This document shows positions 51,209 through 60,199 of a stretch of 64,000 nt of DNA, in pieces (positions within the stretch are counted from its first letter, which is position 1; each line of letters starts with the position of its first letter). Below the pieces are notes generated by a model, which made no database searches, was not told the origin of the DNA, and worked only from the letters and a program-made list of their open reading frames with translations. Location of the stretch: the NCBI RefSeq assembly GCF_002150765.1, contig NZ_MUYM01000038.1, positions 23,009 to 87,008 on the forward strand, read 5' to 3'. Position numbers and translations under genes: made by a program. This stretch comes from Lentzea kentuckyensis. Lineage in GTDB: Bacteria; Actinomycetota; Actinomycetes; Mycobacteriales; Pseudonocardiaceae.

Positions 51209-52095
51209 CCGTCGCCGAGATGAACGTGGACGATCTCGTCGCCATCGACGTGCACACGCACGCCGAGATCTCCAAGGACGGCCACCACTCGCTCAGCCCG
51301 GCGCTGATCGAGGCCTCCACGAAGTACTTCAAGGCAGCACACCGCGAGCCCACCATCGCCGAGACCGCGCAGATCTACCGGGAACGCAAGATGGCGGCGG
51401 TGATCTTCACGGTCGACGCGGAGCACGCCACCGGCCACCCGCGCATCGCCAACGAGGAGATCGCCGCGTCCTGCGCCGAGCACGCCGACGTGCTGATCCC
51501 GTTCGCGAGCGTCGACCCGTGGAAGGGACGCGCCGCGGTCCGGGAGGCCCGCCGGCTCGTCGAGGAACACGGCGTGCGCGGCTTCAAGTTCCACCCCAGC
51601 CTCCAGGACTTCTCGCCGGACGACCGGATGGCCTACCCGCTGTACGAGGTGATCGAGGAACTCGGCGTGCCCGCGCTGTTCCACAGTGGACAGACCGGGA
51701 TCGGCGCCGGCGTGCCCGGCGGCGGTGGCATCAGGCTCAAGCACTCCAACCCCATGCTCGTCGACGACGTCGCGGTCGACTTCCCGCACCTGAAGATCGT
51801 GCTCGCGCACCCGTCGTTCCCGTGGCAGGACGAGGCACTCGCCGTCGCCACGCACAAGCCGTTCGTGTACATCGACCTGTCCGGCTGGTCGCCGAAGTAC
51901 TTCCCGCCGCAACTCGTCCGCTACGCCAACACCCTCCTGCAGGACAAGGTCCTCTTCGGCTCGGACCACCCGGTGATCACGCCGGACCGCTGGCTCGCCG
52001 ACTTCGCCAAGCTCGACATCTCGGACGAGGTCCGTCCCAAGATCCTCAAGCACAACGCCGCCCGCCTGCTCGGACTCGTCAAGGAGACCGCGTGA
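51205..52095 (+). CDS. Amidohydrolase-family (ACMSD-like) enzyme, candidate beta-ketoacyl-CoA hydrolase, 296 aa
   Basis: TIM-barrel metal-dependent hydrolase of the amidohydrolase-2 family: DVHTHAEI near the N-terminus (HxH), FKFHPSLQDF, FHSGQTG, LAHPSFPW and GSDHPVITPD near the C-terminus supply the metal and catalytic ligands. Members beside acyl-CoA ligase, MaoC hydratase and SDR genes in Rhodococcus (couO type) hydrolyse aryl beta-ketoacyl-CoA in a retro-Claisen step; the same neighbours suggest that job here, though the substrate is inferred. It overlaps genes on both sides (ATGA, GTGA). Confidence 0.85.
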   Translation: MTVAEMNVDDLVAIDVHTHAEISKDGHHSLSPALIEASTKYFKAAHREPTIAETAQIYRERKMAAVIFTVDAEHATGHPRIANEEIAASCAEHADVLIPFASVDPWKGRAAVREARRLVEEHGVRGFKFHPSLQDFSPDDRMAYPLYEVIEELGVPALFHSGQTGIGAGVPGGGGIRLKHSNPMLVDDVAVDFPHLKIVLAHPSFPWQDEALAVATHKPFVYIDLSGWSPKYFPPQLVRYANTLLQDKVLFGSDHPVITPDRWLADFAKLDISDEVRPKILKHNAARLLGLVKETA

Positions 52096-52550
52096 CCACC
52101 ACCGTGCAAGGACTCGAAGAACTCAAGTCCCTGGCCGGAGCCGATCTCGGCCACACCGACTGGCTGGAGATCGACCAGGGCCGCGTCAACACCTTCGCCG
52201 ACGCCACCGACGACCACCAGTGGATCCACGTCGACCCGGAACGCGCCGCCGCCGGACCGTTCGGCGGCACGATCGCACACGGCTACCTCACGCTGGCACT
52301 GCTCATCCCGCTGATGAGCGACCTGCTCGAGGTCTCCGGCGTGCGAATGAGCCTCAACTACGGGCTGGACAAGGTCCGGTTCCCCGCGCCCGTGCCGGTC
52401 GGCGCCAAGATCCGCCTGAAGGGCCAGGTCGCGACCGTCGACGAGGTCAAGGGCGACGGCGTGCAGATCACCATCGACTTCACCGTCGAGATCGAGGGCT
52501 CCGACAAGCCCGCGTGCGTCGCGCGCGGGGTCTACCGCCACTACGCCTGA
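52092..52550 (+). CDS. MaoC-family enoyl-CoA hydratase, 152 aa
   Basis: Single hot-dog hydratase 2. The catalytic motif is present as DATDDHQWIHVDPERAAAGPF (read in parts; Asp and His near 38-43) followed by GTIAHGYLTLALL. It would hydrate an alpha,beta-unsaturated acyl-CoA such as a cinnamoyl-CoA to the beta-hydroxy ester. The GTG start overlaps the amidohydrolase stop (GTGA). The transporter gene follows after 12 bp. Confidence 0.9.
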   Translation: MTTTVQGLEELKSLAGADLGHTDWLEIDQGRVNTFADATDDHQWIHVDPERAAAGPFGGTIAHGYLTLALLIPLMSDLLEVSGVRMSLNYGLDKVRFPAPVPVGAKIRLKGQVATVDEVKGDGVQITIDFTVEIEGSDKPACVARGVYRHYA

Positions 52551-52562
52551 GATGGGAATGCC

Positions 52563-53879
52563 ATGGCGACAACAACGCAGTTACGCCGTGCCGTCGCGTC
52601 CAGTTTCCTCGGCAGCGTGATCGAGTACTACGACTTCCTGCTCTACGCCACGGCCTCCGCGGTCGTGTTCAACAAGGTCTTCTTCTCCTCACTGGATCCG
52701 CTGGTCGGCACGATCGCCAGCTTCGGCACGTTCGCCACCGGCTACCTCGCCCGCCCGCTCGGCGGAGTCCTCTTCGGACACTTCGGTGATCTGCTGGGAC
52801 GCAAGAAGATGCTCGTGCTCACCATGAGCCTGATGGGTGTGGCGAGCTTCCTGATCGGCCTGCTGCCGACCTACGCGCAGGTCGGCTGGCTCGCCCCGGC
52901 CGGCCTGATCCTGCTGCGGGTCCTGCAGGGCATCTCCGTCGGCGGTGAGTGGGGCGGCGCCGTCCTCATGTCCGCCGAGCACGCCACCTCGCGACGCGGA
53001 CTGTGGGCGAGCTTCACCAACGCGGGCGCGCCGTGCGGCATGGTGCTGTCGACCGCCGCGCTCACCGGCACCGCGGCGCTGGTCGGCGAACGGGCGTTCC
53101 TCGACTGGGGCTGGCGGGTGCCGTTCCTGCTGAGCCTCGTCCTGCTCGGCATCGGCCTGTTCGTCCGGATGAAGGTCGAGGAGACGCCGGTCTTCAAGGC
53201 GGAACGCAAGCGCACCTCCATGCCGTTGGCCGACGTGCTGCGCAACCACCCGCGCACGCTGCTGCTCAGCGTCGGGGTCGGTCTCGCCGCGTTCGTCGCA
53301 CAGTCCACCCTGACGACGTTCGTGCTCGCCTACGGGGTCCAGGCGGGCAACAGCAGGCAGGCGATCCTCAACGCCCTGACGCTGTCGTCCGCACTCGCCG
53401 TGATCGGCATCATCAGCTGGTCGGCGGCCTCGGACAAGTTCGGCCGCAGGCCCGTCGTGCTCGCCGGCGCCGTGGTCATGGCCGCCTTCGGGTTCGCACT
53501 GTTCCCGTTGGTGGACAACGGACTCATCGTCATCGCGCTCGTCCTCGGCCAGGCCGTCATCCACCCGATGATGTACGGCCCGCTCGCCGCGCTCTACAGC
53601 GAGCTGTTCAGCACCGGCAGCCGCTACACCGGAGCCTCGCTCGGCTACCAGCTCGCGGGCCTGGGCGCCGGCCTCGCCCCGCTGCTGTTCGCACAGGTGC
53701 AGAAGACCGCGGGCACCGGCGCCATCCCGATCATCCTCGCCGCGTTCTGCGTGCTCACCGTCGTCTGCACGCTCGCCCTGCGCGAGACCAGCCACACCAG
53801 CCTGACAGGAGACAGGAATGCGGAACGCGGGACTGGGCAGCTGGCCACACCGCCGCGCGCGCATGGCGCCGAAGCGTGA
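52563..53879 (+). CDS. MFS transporter, metabolite:H+ symporter (MHS) family, 438 aa
   Basis: Twelve-helix importer of the MHS group (ShiA/KgtP/ProP-like). The N-terminus SFLGSVIEYYDFLLYATA and the loop GHFGDLLGRKKMLVL are diagnostic. Such carriers import carboxylates and aromatic acids, so it is the likely uptake system for the acid activated by the CoA ligase. Its last 62 bp overlap the ligase gene in another frame, an unusually long overlap; the ligase start is well supported, so both are probably translated through it. Confidence 0.9.
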   Translation: MATTTQLRRAVASSFLGSVIEYYDFLLYATASAVVFNKVFFSSLDPLVGTIASFGTFATGYLARPLGGVLFGHFGDLLGRKKMLVLTMSLMGVASFLIGLLPTYAQVGWLAPAGLILLRVLQGISVGGEWGGAVLMSAEHATSRRGLWASFTNAGAPCGMVLSTAALTGTAALVGERAFLDWGWRVPFLLSLVLLGIGLFVRMKVEETPVFKAERKRTSMPLADVLRNHPRTLLLSVGVGLAAFVAQSTLTTFVLAYGVQAGNSRQAILNALTLSSALAVIGIISWSAASDKFGRRPVVLAGAVVMAAFGFALFPLVDNGLIVIALVLGQAVIHPMMYGPLAALYSELFSTGSRYTGASLGYQLAGLGAGLAPLLFAQVQKTAGTGAIPIILAAFCVLTVVCTLALRETSHTSLTGDRNAERGTGQLATPPRAHGAEA

Positions 53880-55287
53880 CGCCTTCTCCTTCCACGGAGT
53901 CTCCACGACCTACGAGGAAGTCGCCGCCCGCACCACGAAACTGGCGCGACAGCTCGAAGAACTCGGTGTCCGCCACGGCGACCGCGTCGCCTACCTCGGC
54001 GCCAACCACCCCTCGTTCGCCGAGACGATGTTCGCCACGCACCAGCTCGGCGCGGTCTTCGTCCCGCTGAACTTCCGCCTCTCCCCCGCCGAGATCAACT
54101 ACCAGCTGGCCGACTCCGGCGCGCGCGTGCTGATCCACGCGCCGTCGCACCAGGTGGAGCACGAGCGGGCCATATCGCTCGACTCGTACGAGGACTGGCT
54201 CGCCGGTGGTTCCGACGAACCACTGGACGTGCCGGTCACCATCGACGAACCGGCCCTGATCCTCTACACCTCCGGCACCACCGGCAGGCCCAAGGGCGCG
54301 GTGCTCAGCCACGCCAACCTGCTGTGGAACACGTTCAACCTGATGATCGGCGTCGACATCGCCTCCGACGACGTCGCGCTGGTCGCCGCACCGCTCTTCC
54401 ACGTCGCCGCGCTCACCCAGACACTGCTGCCCACCTTCATCAAGGGCGGGCACGCCGTGATCACCCCGCGCTGGGACGTGGAGGAGTGCCTCGACCTGAT
54501 CGAGGGCTACGGGGTGACCTGGATGTTCGGCGTGTCCACGATGTACGCCGACCTGGCCGCGTCACCGCGCTGGCCCACCGCCGACCTGTCCGCGCTGCGC
54601 GTGCTGCTGTGCGGCGGGGCGTCGGTGCCGGACGCGGTGATCCACACCTACCAGGACCGGGGACTGGTGTTCTGCCAGGGCTACGGCCTCACCGAGACCG
54701 CGCCGGGCGCCTCCTTCCTCGAAGCGGCGGACAGCGTGCGCAAGGCTGGCTCGGCGGGGACCCCGGTCTTCTTCTCCGATCTGCGCCTCGCCGACACCGG
54801 CGAGATCGAGGTGCAGGGCCCCAACGTCACCCCTGGCTACTGGAACGACCCGGTCGCCACCGCGAACGCGTTCACCGAGGACGGCTGGTTCCGCACCGGC
54901 GACATCGGGCGGCTCGACGACGGTCACCTGTACGTCGTCGACCGGGTCAAGGACATGTTCATCTCCGGCGGCGAGAACGTGTACCCGGCCGAGGTCGAGA
55001 ACGCGATCACCGACCACCCGGACGTCGCCGAGGTGGCGGTCGTGGGCGTACCGGACGAGCGTTGGGGCGAGGTCGGGCGGGCGTTCGTGCGCACCCGTGC
55101 CGGTGCCGCTCTCGACGCGGCCGCGCTGCGCGAGTTCCTGTTGCCACGCCTGGCGAAGTACAAGATCCCGGTGCACGTCGAGGTGGTGGACGAGCTGCCG
55201 CGCACGGGTTCCGGGAAGGTCCTCAAACCCGCGCTGCGCCGGTTGCCGCTGGCACGTGCGGCCAGTCCGGAGAACGCCCCGAGATGA
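53818..55287 (+). CDS. AMP-forming acyl-CoA ligase (couL-like), 489 aa
   Basis: ANL-superfamily synthetase. The P-loop-like YTSGTTGRPKGAVLSH (about 144-160), GYGLTE(T)APG (about 283), the adenylate motif GWFRTGDIG and the C-terminal hinge/Lys motif LPRTGSGKVLK (catalytic Lys near 473) are all present. The ATG at 53818 has ACAGGAGACAGGA upstream. It activates a carboxylic acid to its CoA thioester. With MaoC, SDR, amidohydrolase and MHS genes, a phenylpropanoid acid such as p-coumarate is the likeliest substrate; a fatty or other aryl acid is also possible. Confidence 0.88.
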   Translation: MRNAGLGSWPHRRARMAPKRDAFSFHGVSTTYEEVAARTTKLARQLEELGVRHGDRVAYLGANHPSFAETMFATHQLGAVFVPLNFRLSPAEINYQLADSGARVLIHAPSHQVEHERAISLDSYEDWLAGGSDEPLDVPVTIDEPALILYTSGTTGRPKGAVLSHANLLWNTFNLMIGVDIASDDVALVAAPLFHVAALTQTLLPTFIKGGHAVITPRWDVEECLDLIEGYGVTWMFGVSTMYADLAASPRWPTADLSALRVLLCGGASVPDAVIHTYQDRGLVFCQGYGLTETAPGASFLEAADSVRKAGSAGTPVFFSDLRLADTGEIEVQGPNVTPGYWNDPVATANAFTEDGWFRTGDIGRLDDGHLYVVDRVKDMFISGGENVYPAEVENAITDHPDVAEVAVVGVPDERWGEVGRAFVRTRAGAALDAAALREFLLPRLAKYKIPVHVEVVDELPRTGSGKVLKPALRRLPLARAASPENAPR

Positions 55288-55361
55288 AGATCCAGCCCAG
55301 CGGGTCCGTGTCGCTTGCAGCCGGCGCGGACCCACTGGACTGGTTTTAGTCAACACTGAAG

Positions 55362-57425
55362 CTATAGAGCTGGCGCAATCAGAAGAACAACCTCCGTCAG
55401 CGGCGCGCTGGTGCAGGTGAGGATCAGGCCGTCGGCTTTCTGCTGCTCGGTCAGGCAGTTCGGCTCCTGTTGCGAGACCTGCCCGGAACGGAGCTTCACC
55501 ACGCACTCCCCGCAGCTGCCCACCGTGCAGGAGAACGGCAGCGGCAGCCCGGCCGCGAGCCCCGCGTCGAGCAGCATCTGCCCCGGTTCCACCACCGCGG
55601 CACCGACACCCTCGACCAGCATCCGTTGCGGCACGGTGGATCCCGTCGCAGGGACCGGTCCGGTGGTGTAGCGCTCGACGCGGACGTGCTCGTCCGGGAC
55701 ACCGAGCTCCTTCAGCGCCTGCCGGCCGGTGTCCATGAACGGTTCCGGCCCGCAGAGGTAGAACCGCGTGCCGGCCGACGCCACGCCATCCACCCACTCC
55801 CGAACACCGGAAACGTCGAGCCGTCCGTCGCGGGACGTCACCACGTGCGTGACGGAAAGGCGGTCGTGCTCCGCCAGCCGTTCCAGCTCAGCGGCGAAGA
55901 TGGTCTCCTCCACGCTGCGGTTGCTGTAGAGCAGGGCGATGCGGCAGGTGGACTCGGCGAGCAGGGTCCGGATCATGCTCATCATCGGCGTCACACCGCT
56001 GCCCGCCGCGATCAGCACAACGTCATGCCCAGCCTCCACGTGAAAGTCACCCGACGGTCCGCGCACGGACAGACGGGCGCCCACGGCGAGAGAGCGGTGG
56101 ACGTGACCGGAGAACCGGCCGCCGTCTACGTGTTTGACCGTGATCTCCAACCGGGACGAGCCCGGCACCGACGACGCCGAATAGGGCCGGCGCACCTGCT
56201 GTCCGTCGATGTCGGTCACCAGCGTGAAGAACTGGCCGGGGCGGAAGTCGAACGTCCCCGATCCCTCCAGCACCAACGTGACGGCACTGGGCGTCTCCCG
56301 GCGCACCTCGACGACCCGGACCTCCCGCAACGGGTCGACGGACGCGGCACGGGTCTCCAGGCCGGCGACCTCGTACCCCTCCTTGCGCAGACCCCAGCGA
56401 TAGCTCAGGTCCATCAGCGCCCTCAGCCACCTGGCCGGGATCAGCCGCGCGACCCCGGCCAACCGGCTCGTGGAGTTCGCGGCCACGTGCCGGCTCGCCA
56501 CCGCCATCAGGTCGGGCGCCTCGGCGGGGTCCAGGTGCGCGGTCCACAACCGCGCCTGCGTGACCGCGTTGCTCGTGGTCAGCTCGGCGGATTCGACCTC
56601 GACGAGCAGCGCGGCGTGCGGTGGGATTCCGCGCAGCGACAACGGCTCCAGCAGCTCGGGGTCGACGGTGATCGTGCCCCTGCCGCGGACGTGCAGCACG
56701 CCGGTCCGGCCCGGCACCAGCGCGGCGAACGAGAGCCGGTCGTCCTCCAGCAGGTTGTGCAACGTGTCCGCGCGTTTGTTGCCCTTCCGGTCCGCGATCA
56801 CGAGTGTGCGGCCGTCCAGGATCCGCACGACCGCCCCCTGGTCTCCGCGCGGACTGGTGTCGCCACCGCCCGATGCGTCCCATGTGGACAGAGCCAGGAA
56901 CGGTGCGGCGGCGAGGAAGTCCGCGACCCCGGGCAGCGCGAGTGGACCGCCGTCGACCTCGGGCCCTGGCCGCGCCGGCGAGGGCGGTTGCCACAACCCG
57001 GAACGCAGGACGGCCTGGGCACAGTGCACGTACACCTGCTCGACGTCGAAGAGCACCTCGCCACCCCGGCCCGTGGACGCGGACCCGTTGACCCGCAAGG
57101 TCTCCCCCACGCCCGGCAACAGGAAGAGCAGCGACGCCGGTCCGACCGCGGGGCCGCCCGCGAACGAGATCCGCGTCGGCGAGTGCACGCGCACGAAACC
57201 CGGCTTGCCGCCGACGAACGTCGTCCTGCTCACACCCTGGGCGTCCCGGTGACCGAAGCCCGCGATCGGGCTGCGGGCCAGCACGTCCACGCACCCCTCG
57301 TCGAGCGCGCCGACCTGCTTCAGCAGGAGCACCGACGGCGGCCGCCCGACGACGGCCTCGATCTCCTCCACCGTCGCGAGCCGGTGCGCAGGGTCCAGCC
57401 CGGAAACTTTGTTCTCGCTGGTCAT
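55362..57425 (-). CDS. PNPOx-like / ferredoxin-NAD(P) reductase / 2Fe-2S ferredoxin fusion, 687 aa
   Basis: Three domains in one chain. The N-terminal ~330 residues form a split-barrel FMN-binding fold related to pyridoxamine-phosphate oxidases (GFGHRDAQGVSRTTFVGG, in parts, and DKKG-like ADRKGNKRADTLHNLL). The FNR module (about 365-590) has RPYSAS for FAD and AAGSGVTPMMSMI with LCGPEPFM for NAD(P). The C-terminal ferredoxin (about 600-687) has CTVGSCGEC and a fourth Cys in LTCTSAP. Electrons would pass from NAD(P)H through FAD to the iron-sulphur cluster and an external or FMN acceptor. It converges with the catabolic operon (74-bp gap) and is divergent from a TetR gene. Confidence 0.87.
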   Translation of the reverse strand: MTSENKVSGLDPAHRLATVEEIEAVVGRPPSVLLLKQVGALDEGCVDVLARSPIAGFGHRDAQGVSRTTFVGGKPGFVRVHSPTRISFAGGPAVGPASLLFLLPGVGETLRVNGSASTGRGGEVLFDVEQVYVHCAQAVLRSGLWQPPSPARPGPEVDGGPLALPGVADFLAAAPFLALSTWDASGGGDTSPRGDQGAVVRILDGRTLVIADRKGNKRADTLHNLLEDDRLSFAALVPGRTGVLHVRGRGTITVDPELLEPLSLRGIPPHAALLVEVESAELTTSNAVTQARLWTAHLDPAEAPDLMAVASRHVAANSTSRLAGVARLIPARWLRALMDLSYRWGLRKEGYEVAGLETRAASVDPLREVRVVEVRRETPSAVTLVLEGSGTFDFRPGQFFTLVTDIDGQQVRRPYSASSVPGSSRLEITVKHVDGGRFSGHVHRSLAVGARLSVRGPSGDFHVEAGHDVVLIAAGSGVTPMMSMIRTLLAESTCRIALLYSNRSVEETIFAAELERLAEHDRLSVTHVVTSRDGRLDVSGVREWVDGVASAGTRFYLCGPEPFMDTGRQALKELGVPDEHVRVERYTTGPVPATGSTVPQRMLVEGVGAAVVEPGQMLLDAGLAAGLPLPFSCTVGSCGECVVKLRSGQVSQQEPNCLTEQQKADGLILTCTSAPLTEVVLLIAPAL

Positions 57426-57435
57426 AGCACTATTA

Positions 57436-57449
57436 TGAGCTTTTGCTCA
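57436..57449. promoter_or_regulatory. Palindromic operator candidate between the fusion oxidoreductase and TetR genes
   Basis: TGAGCTTTTGCTCA is a perfect 5-4-5 palindrome in the 67-bp divergent gap, starting 11 bp before the oxidoreductase ATG. Its position over both start regions suits a TetR operator controlling the pair. Confidence 0.55.
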
Positions 57450-57492
57450 GGTTTTGCGTACTCGCTTTTCGCAGCACCAGGAGGTGCCAGCC

Positions 57493-58107
57493 GTGCCGTC
57501 GCCCCACCGACACGTCGAACCACGTCGCAAGCCTCGGCAGGTCCGCGCGGAGCTCACCCGCGACCGCATCCTGACCGCCGCTGCTCACGTTTTCAGCGAG
57601 CACGGGTACGCCGCGGGCACCACCAACCGCATCGCCGAACAGGCCCGCGTCTCGATCGGCTCGCTGTACCAGTACTTCCCGAACAAGGACGCGATCCTCG
57701 CCGAGCTGCTGGTGCGCCACATCGACCGCGGCCGGTGGGAGCAGGCCGACCACCTCGACCTGTCGCCGGGCAGCCTGGAGACCGTGGTGCGCGCGCTGGT
57801 CCGGGACGCGGTCGACGCGCACCGCGACGACCCCGAACTGCTGCGGATCATGATCGAGCAGGGGCCGTTCTCGGACGAGGTGCGCGAGACGATGGCCCGG
57901 CACGGCGCCCAGCGCATCGCCCAGGTCCGCGACCTGTTCGCCCGCCACCCCGACGTCCGCGTGCGGGACCTCGACACGGCGGCCGAGCTCATCGTGTTCA
58001 CCGTCGAGCTGAACACCCACCGGCTCGCGGCCTCGCCGCAGACCATTCCGGTCGAGACCTTCGAGAACGAGCTGGTGGACATGGTGACGCGGTACCTGGG
58101 CGGCTGA
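57493..58107 (+). CDS. TetR-family regulator, 204 aa, divergent from the PNPOx-FNR fusion
   Basis: N-terminal TetR HTH (about 22-66: RDRILTAAAHVFSEHGY, IAEQARVSIGSLYQYFPNKDAIL) with a helical ligand-binding C-terminus. The GTG at 57493 has AGGAGG 8 bp upstream; starts further up, including a TTG, lack a site and would extend into the operator region. It probably represses the divergent oxidoreductase and itself. Confidence 0.87.
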   Translation: MPSPHRHVEPRRKPRQVRAELTRDRILTAAAHVFSEHGYAAGTTNRIAEQARVSIGSLYQYFPNKDAILAELLVRHIDRGRWEQADHLDLSPGSLETVVRALVRDAVDAHRDDPELLRIMIEQGPFSDEVRETMARHGAQRIAQVRDLFARHPDVRVRDLDTAAELIVFTVELNTHRLAASPQTIPVETFENELVDMVTRYLGG

Positions 58108-58119
58108 GGAGTCCCGCGG

Positions 58120-58725
58120 TCAGCCGTACCGGAGGGGCTTGCGCGCGGGTTCTTCGAGCACCCGCGAGGCGAGCCAGGCGATCCCGTCGGCGGTGGCGGC
58201 CGGCGTGCCGGTCGGCTGGATCACGTGACTGAGCACCGTGCGGGTGACGATGTCGATCAGGACGGCGATCTGGTCGCCCGTCAGCCCCGGCCGGTAGGAC
58301 TCGACCCGTTCGAAGAGCATCGTCTTGATCCCGGCGAGCAACGTCTCGGCCTGCGTGGTGAGAAGCGGCACCAGCTCCGTGTCCGCGCCGTGCGTCGCCG
58401 ACGCGATGGCGCGGACCAGCAGGTTGCCGCGGGCGAGTTCGAGCACGTCGCGCACCGCGTCGTAGACAGCCTCGACGAGGTTGTCGGCGTGCCGGTCGAA
58501 CGCGTCGCCGATCGCCGTGACGAACCGGTCGAGCTCGTGGGCGAGCATGGCGTCGGCGAGCGCGTTCTTCGAGCCGATCTCGTTGTAGACGGTCTGGCGG
58601 CTCACCCCGACCTGCTCGGCGAGCCGCGCCATGGTGACCGCGGCCCAGCCGTTGCGCGCCGTCATCTCGATCGCCGCCTCGACGATCGGCTGCCGGCGCT
58701 GGCCACCCGCGGCCGGAGAAGTCAT
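58120..58725 (-). CDS. TetR-family regulator, 201 aa, in the alkB operon
   Basis: TetR HTH at the N-terminus (VEAAIEMTARNGWAAVTMARLA, in parts, then VSRQTVYNEIGSKNALADAM) and an all-helical C-terminus. It starts 10 bp after the alkB stop on the same strand. A TetR gene directly behind alkB is a recurrent actinomycete arrangement (AlkX-type fatty-acid-responsive repressors), so autoregulation of alkB from the promoter upstream is likely. Confidence 0.87.
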   Translation of the reverse strand: MTSPAAGGQRRQPIVEAAIEMTARNGWAAVTMARLAEQVGVSRQTVYNEIGSKNALADAMLAHELDRFVTAIGDAFDRHADNLVEAVYDAVRDVLELARGNLLVRAIASATHGADTELVPLLTTQAETLLAGIKTMLFERVESYRPGLTGDQIAVLIDIVTRTVLSHVIQPTGTPAATADGIAWLASRVLEEPARKPLRYG

Positions 58726-58735
58726 GCCGCCGATC

Positions 58736-60136
58736 CTAAGCTGACCCGACCCTGCCCGGCGCGACGAAGTCGATCTTCTCCCGCACCCCGCAGTCCGGGC
58801 AGCACCAGGAGTCCGGGATCGCGGACCAGGGCGTGCCCGCGGGGAAGCCCTCACGGGGATCGCCGGTCGTCTCGTCGTAGACGTAACCGCAGCCGGGACA
58901 CATCCCACCCGCGGTCGCGTCGCCACGGGTGTCGGCGACGACGGCCTCCCGGGTGGCGACGCCCCCGTACCGTGCGAGCACCTGGGCGCGCTTGCCCGGC
59001 TGGATGTTGGCGCGGGCGATGTCACCGCCGAAATGAGCGTGCACCCGCGGGTCCATCACCCGGCGCCACAGCGGGGGCACCAGCGCCAGCACGATCATCC
59101 CGGCGTACCCGGTCGGCAGCACCGGCGACTCGGCGAAGTCGCGCAACGTCTGGTAGCGGCGGGTCGGGTTGGCGTGGTGGTCGCTGTGCCGCTGCAGGTG
59201 GTAGAGCAGCACGTTGGTGGCGATGTTGTTGGAGTTCCAGCTGTGGCTGGGATCCACCCGCTCGTAGCGCCGGCGGTCGGGCGCGCCGACCTTCTGCCGC
59301 AGCATCCCGTAGTGCTCCATGTAGTTCACGACCTCGAGGAGCGAGAAGCCGATCACCGCCTGGATCAGCAGGTACGGCAGGATCCCGACGCCGAGCCACG
59401 CGATCATCGCCGCCCACAGCACCGCCGACATCAGCCACGCGTTGAGCACGTCGTTGCCCAGCCGGAGCGGGTGCCGGTCGCGGCGCGCGTACCGCTTGCG
59501 TTCGAGCCGCCACGCCGACCTCACCGAGCCGGCGACGGTGCGCGGCCAGAACCGGTAGAAGCTCTCCCCCACCCGGCTGCTCGCCGGGTCCTCCGGGGTC
59601 GCGACCCGCACGTGGTGGCCGCGGTTGTGCTCGATGTAGAAGTGCCCGTAGAAGCTCTGCGCGAGCGCGATCTTGGACAGCCAGCGCTCGTGGCTCTCCT
59701 TCTTGTGCCCGAGCTCGTGGGCGGTGTTGATGCCGATGCCACCGACACAGCCGATCGACACCGCGAGCCCGATCTTGTCCACGACGGTCAGGTCCCCGCG
59801 CGCGATCAGCCAGAACGCCGCCACGAACCCGGCGTACTGGATCGGCAGGTACAGGTAGGTGATCCAGCGGTAGTAGCGGTCGTTCTCCAGCCGCTCGATC
59901 ACGTCGTCGGGAGGGTTGCCGCGGTCCAGCCCGGCGACGAGGTCGATGGCCGGGACGACGATCAGCACCACGATCGGCCCGATCCAGAACCAGATGCCCC
60001 AGCCGGTCGCCGCGTGCAGGCCGATCGCCAGGAACGCCAGGGATGGCACGACCAGTCCCAGCAGCCACAGGTAGCGCTTGCCGTCCGTCCACTGCTCGGT
60101 TGAGCCGACGGGCACCGTTGCCTTCTTGTCGCTCAT
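58736..60136 (-). CDS. alkB: Alkane 1-monooxygenase AlkB fused to rubredoxin, 466 aa
   Basis: Membrane-bound non-haem di-iron hydroxylase that oxidises medium-chain n-alkanes at the terminal carbon. The His clusters HELGHK, EHNRGHH and LQRHSDHH and the NYMEHYG motif are intact, with about six membrane helices in the first 260 residues. The C-terminal ~55 residues are a rubredoxin (CPGCGYVYDE, CCPDCG) that delivers electrons, normally a separate protein. Such fusions are known from actinomycetes. The ATG has GAGGAG 6 bp upstream. No rubredoxin reductase is encoded nearby. Confidence 0.95.
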   Translation of the reverse strand: MSDKKATVPVGSTEQWTDGKRYLWLLGLVVPSLAFLAIGLHAATGWGIWFWIGPIVVLIVVPAIDLVAGLDRGNPPDDVIERLENDRYYRWITYLYLPIQYAGFVAAFWLIARGDLTVVDKIGLAVSIGCVGGIGINTAHELGHKKESHERWLSKIALAQSFYGHFYIEHNRGHHVRVATPEDPASSRVGESFYRFWPRTVAGSVRSAWRLERKRYARRDRHPLRLGNDVLNAWLMSAVLWAAMIAWLGVGILPYLLIQAVIGFSLLEVVNYMEHYGMLRQKVGAPDRRRYERVDPSHSWNSNNIATNVLLYHLQRHSDHHANPTRRYQTLRDFAESPVLPTGYAGMIVLALVPPLWRRVMDPRVHAHFGGDIARANIQPGKRAQVLARYGGVATREAVVADTRGDATAGGMCPGCGYVYDETTGDPREGFPAGTPWSAIPDSWCCPDCGVREKIDFVAPGRVGSA

Positions 60137-60163
60137 GCCACGCTCCTCAGGAGGTTGACAGAA

Positions 60164-60192
60164 CGATAGGGCTTGTAAATCTGGTTTGACAA
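60164..60192 (-). promoter_or_regulatory. Promoter of alkB
   Basis: On the minus strand TTGTCA (60192-60187), a 17-bp spacer and CTATCG (60169-60164) resemble −35/−10 boxes, 28-56 bp before the alkB start. A direct repeat TTGTAAATCT (plus-strand 60173-60182 and 60204-60213, 31 bp apart) lies within and just upstream of it, the second copy overlapping the stop of the FAD gene; these are candidate sites for the TetR repressor. Confidence 0.5.
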
Positions 60193-60199
60193 GAGTCGG

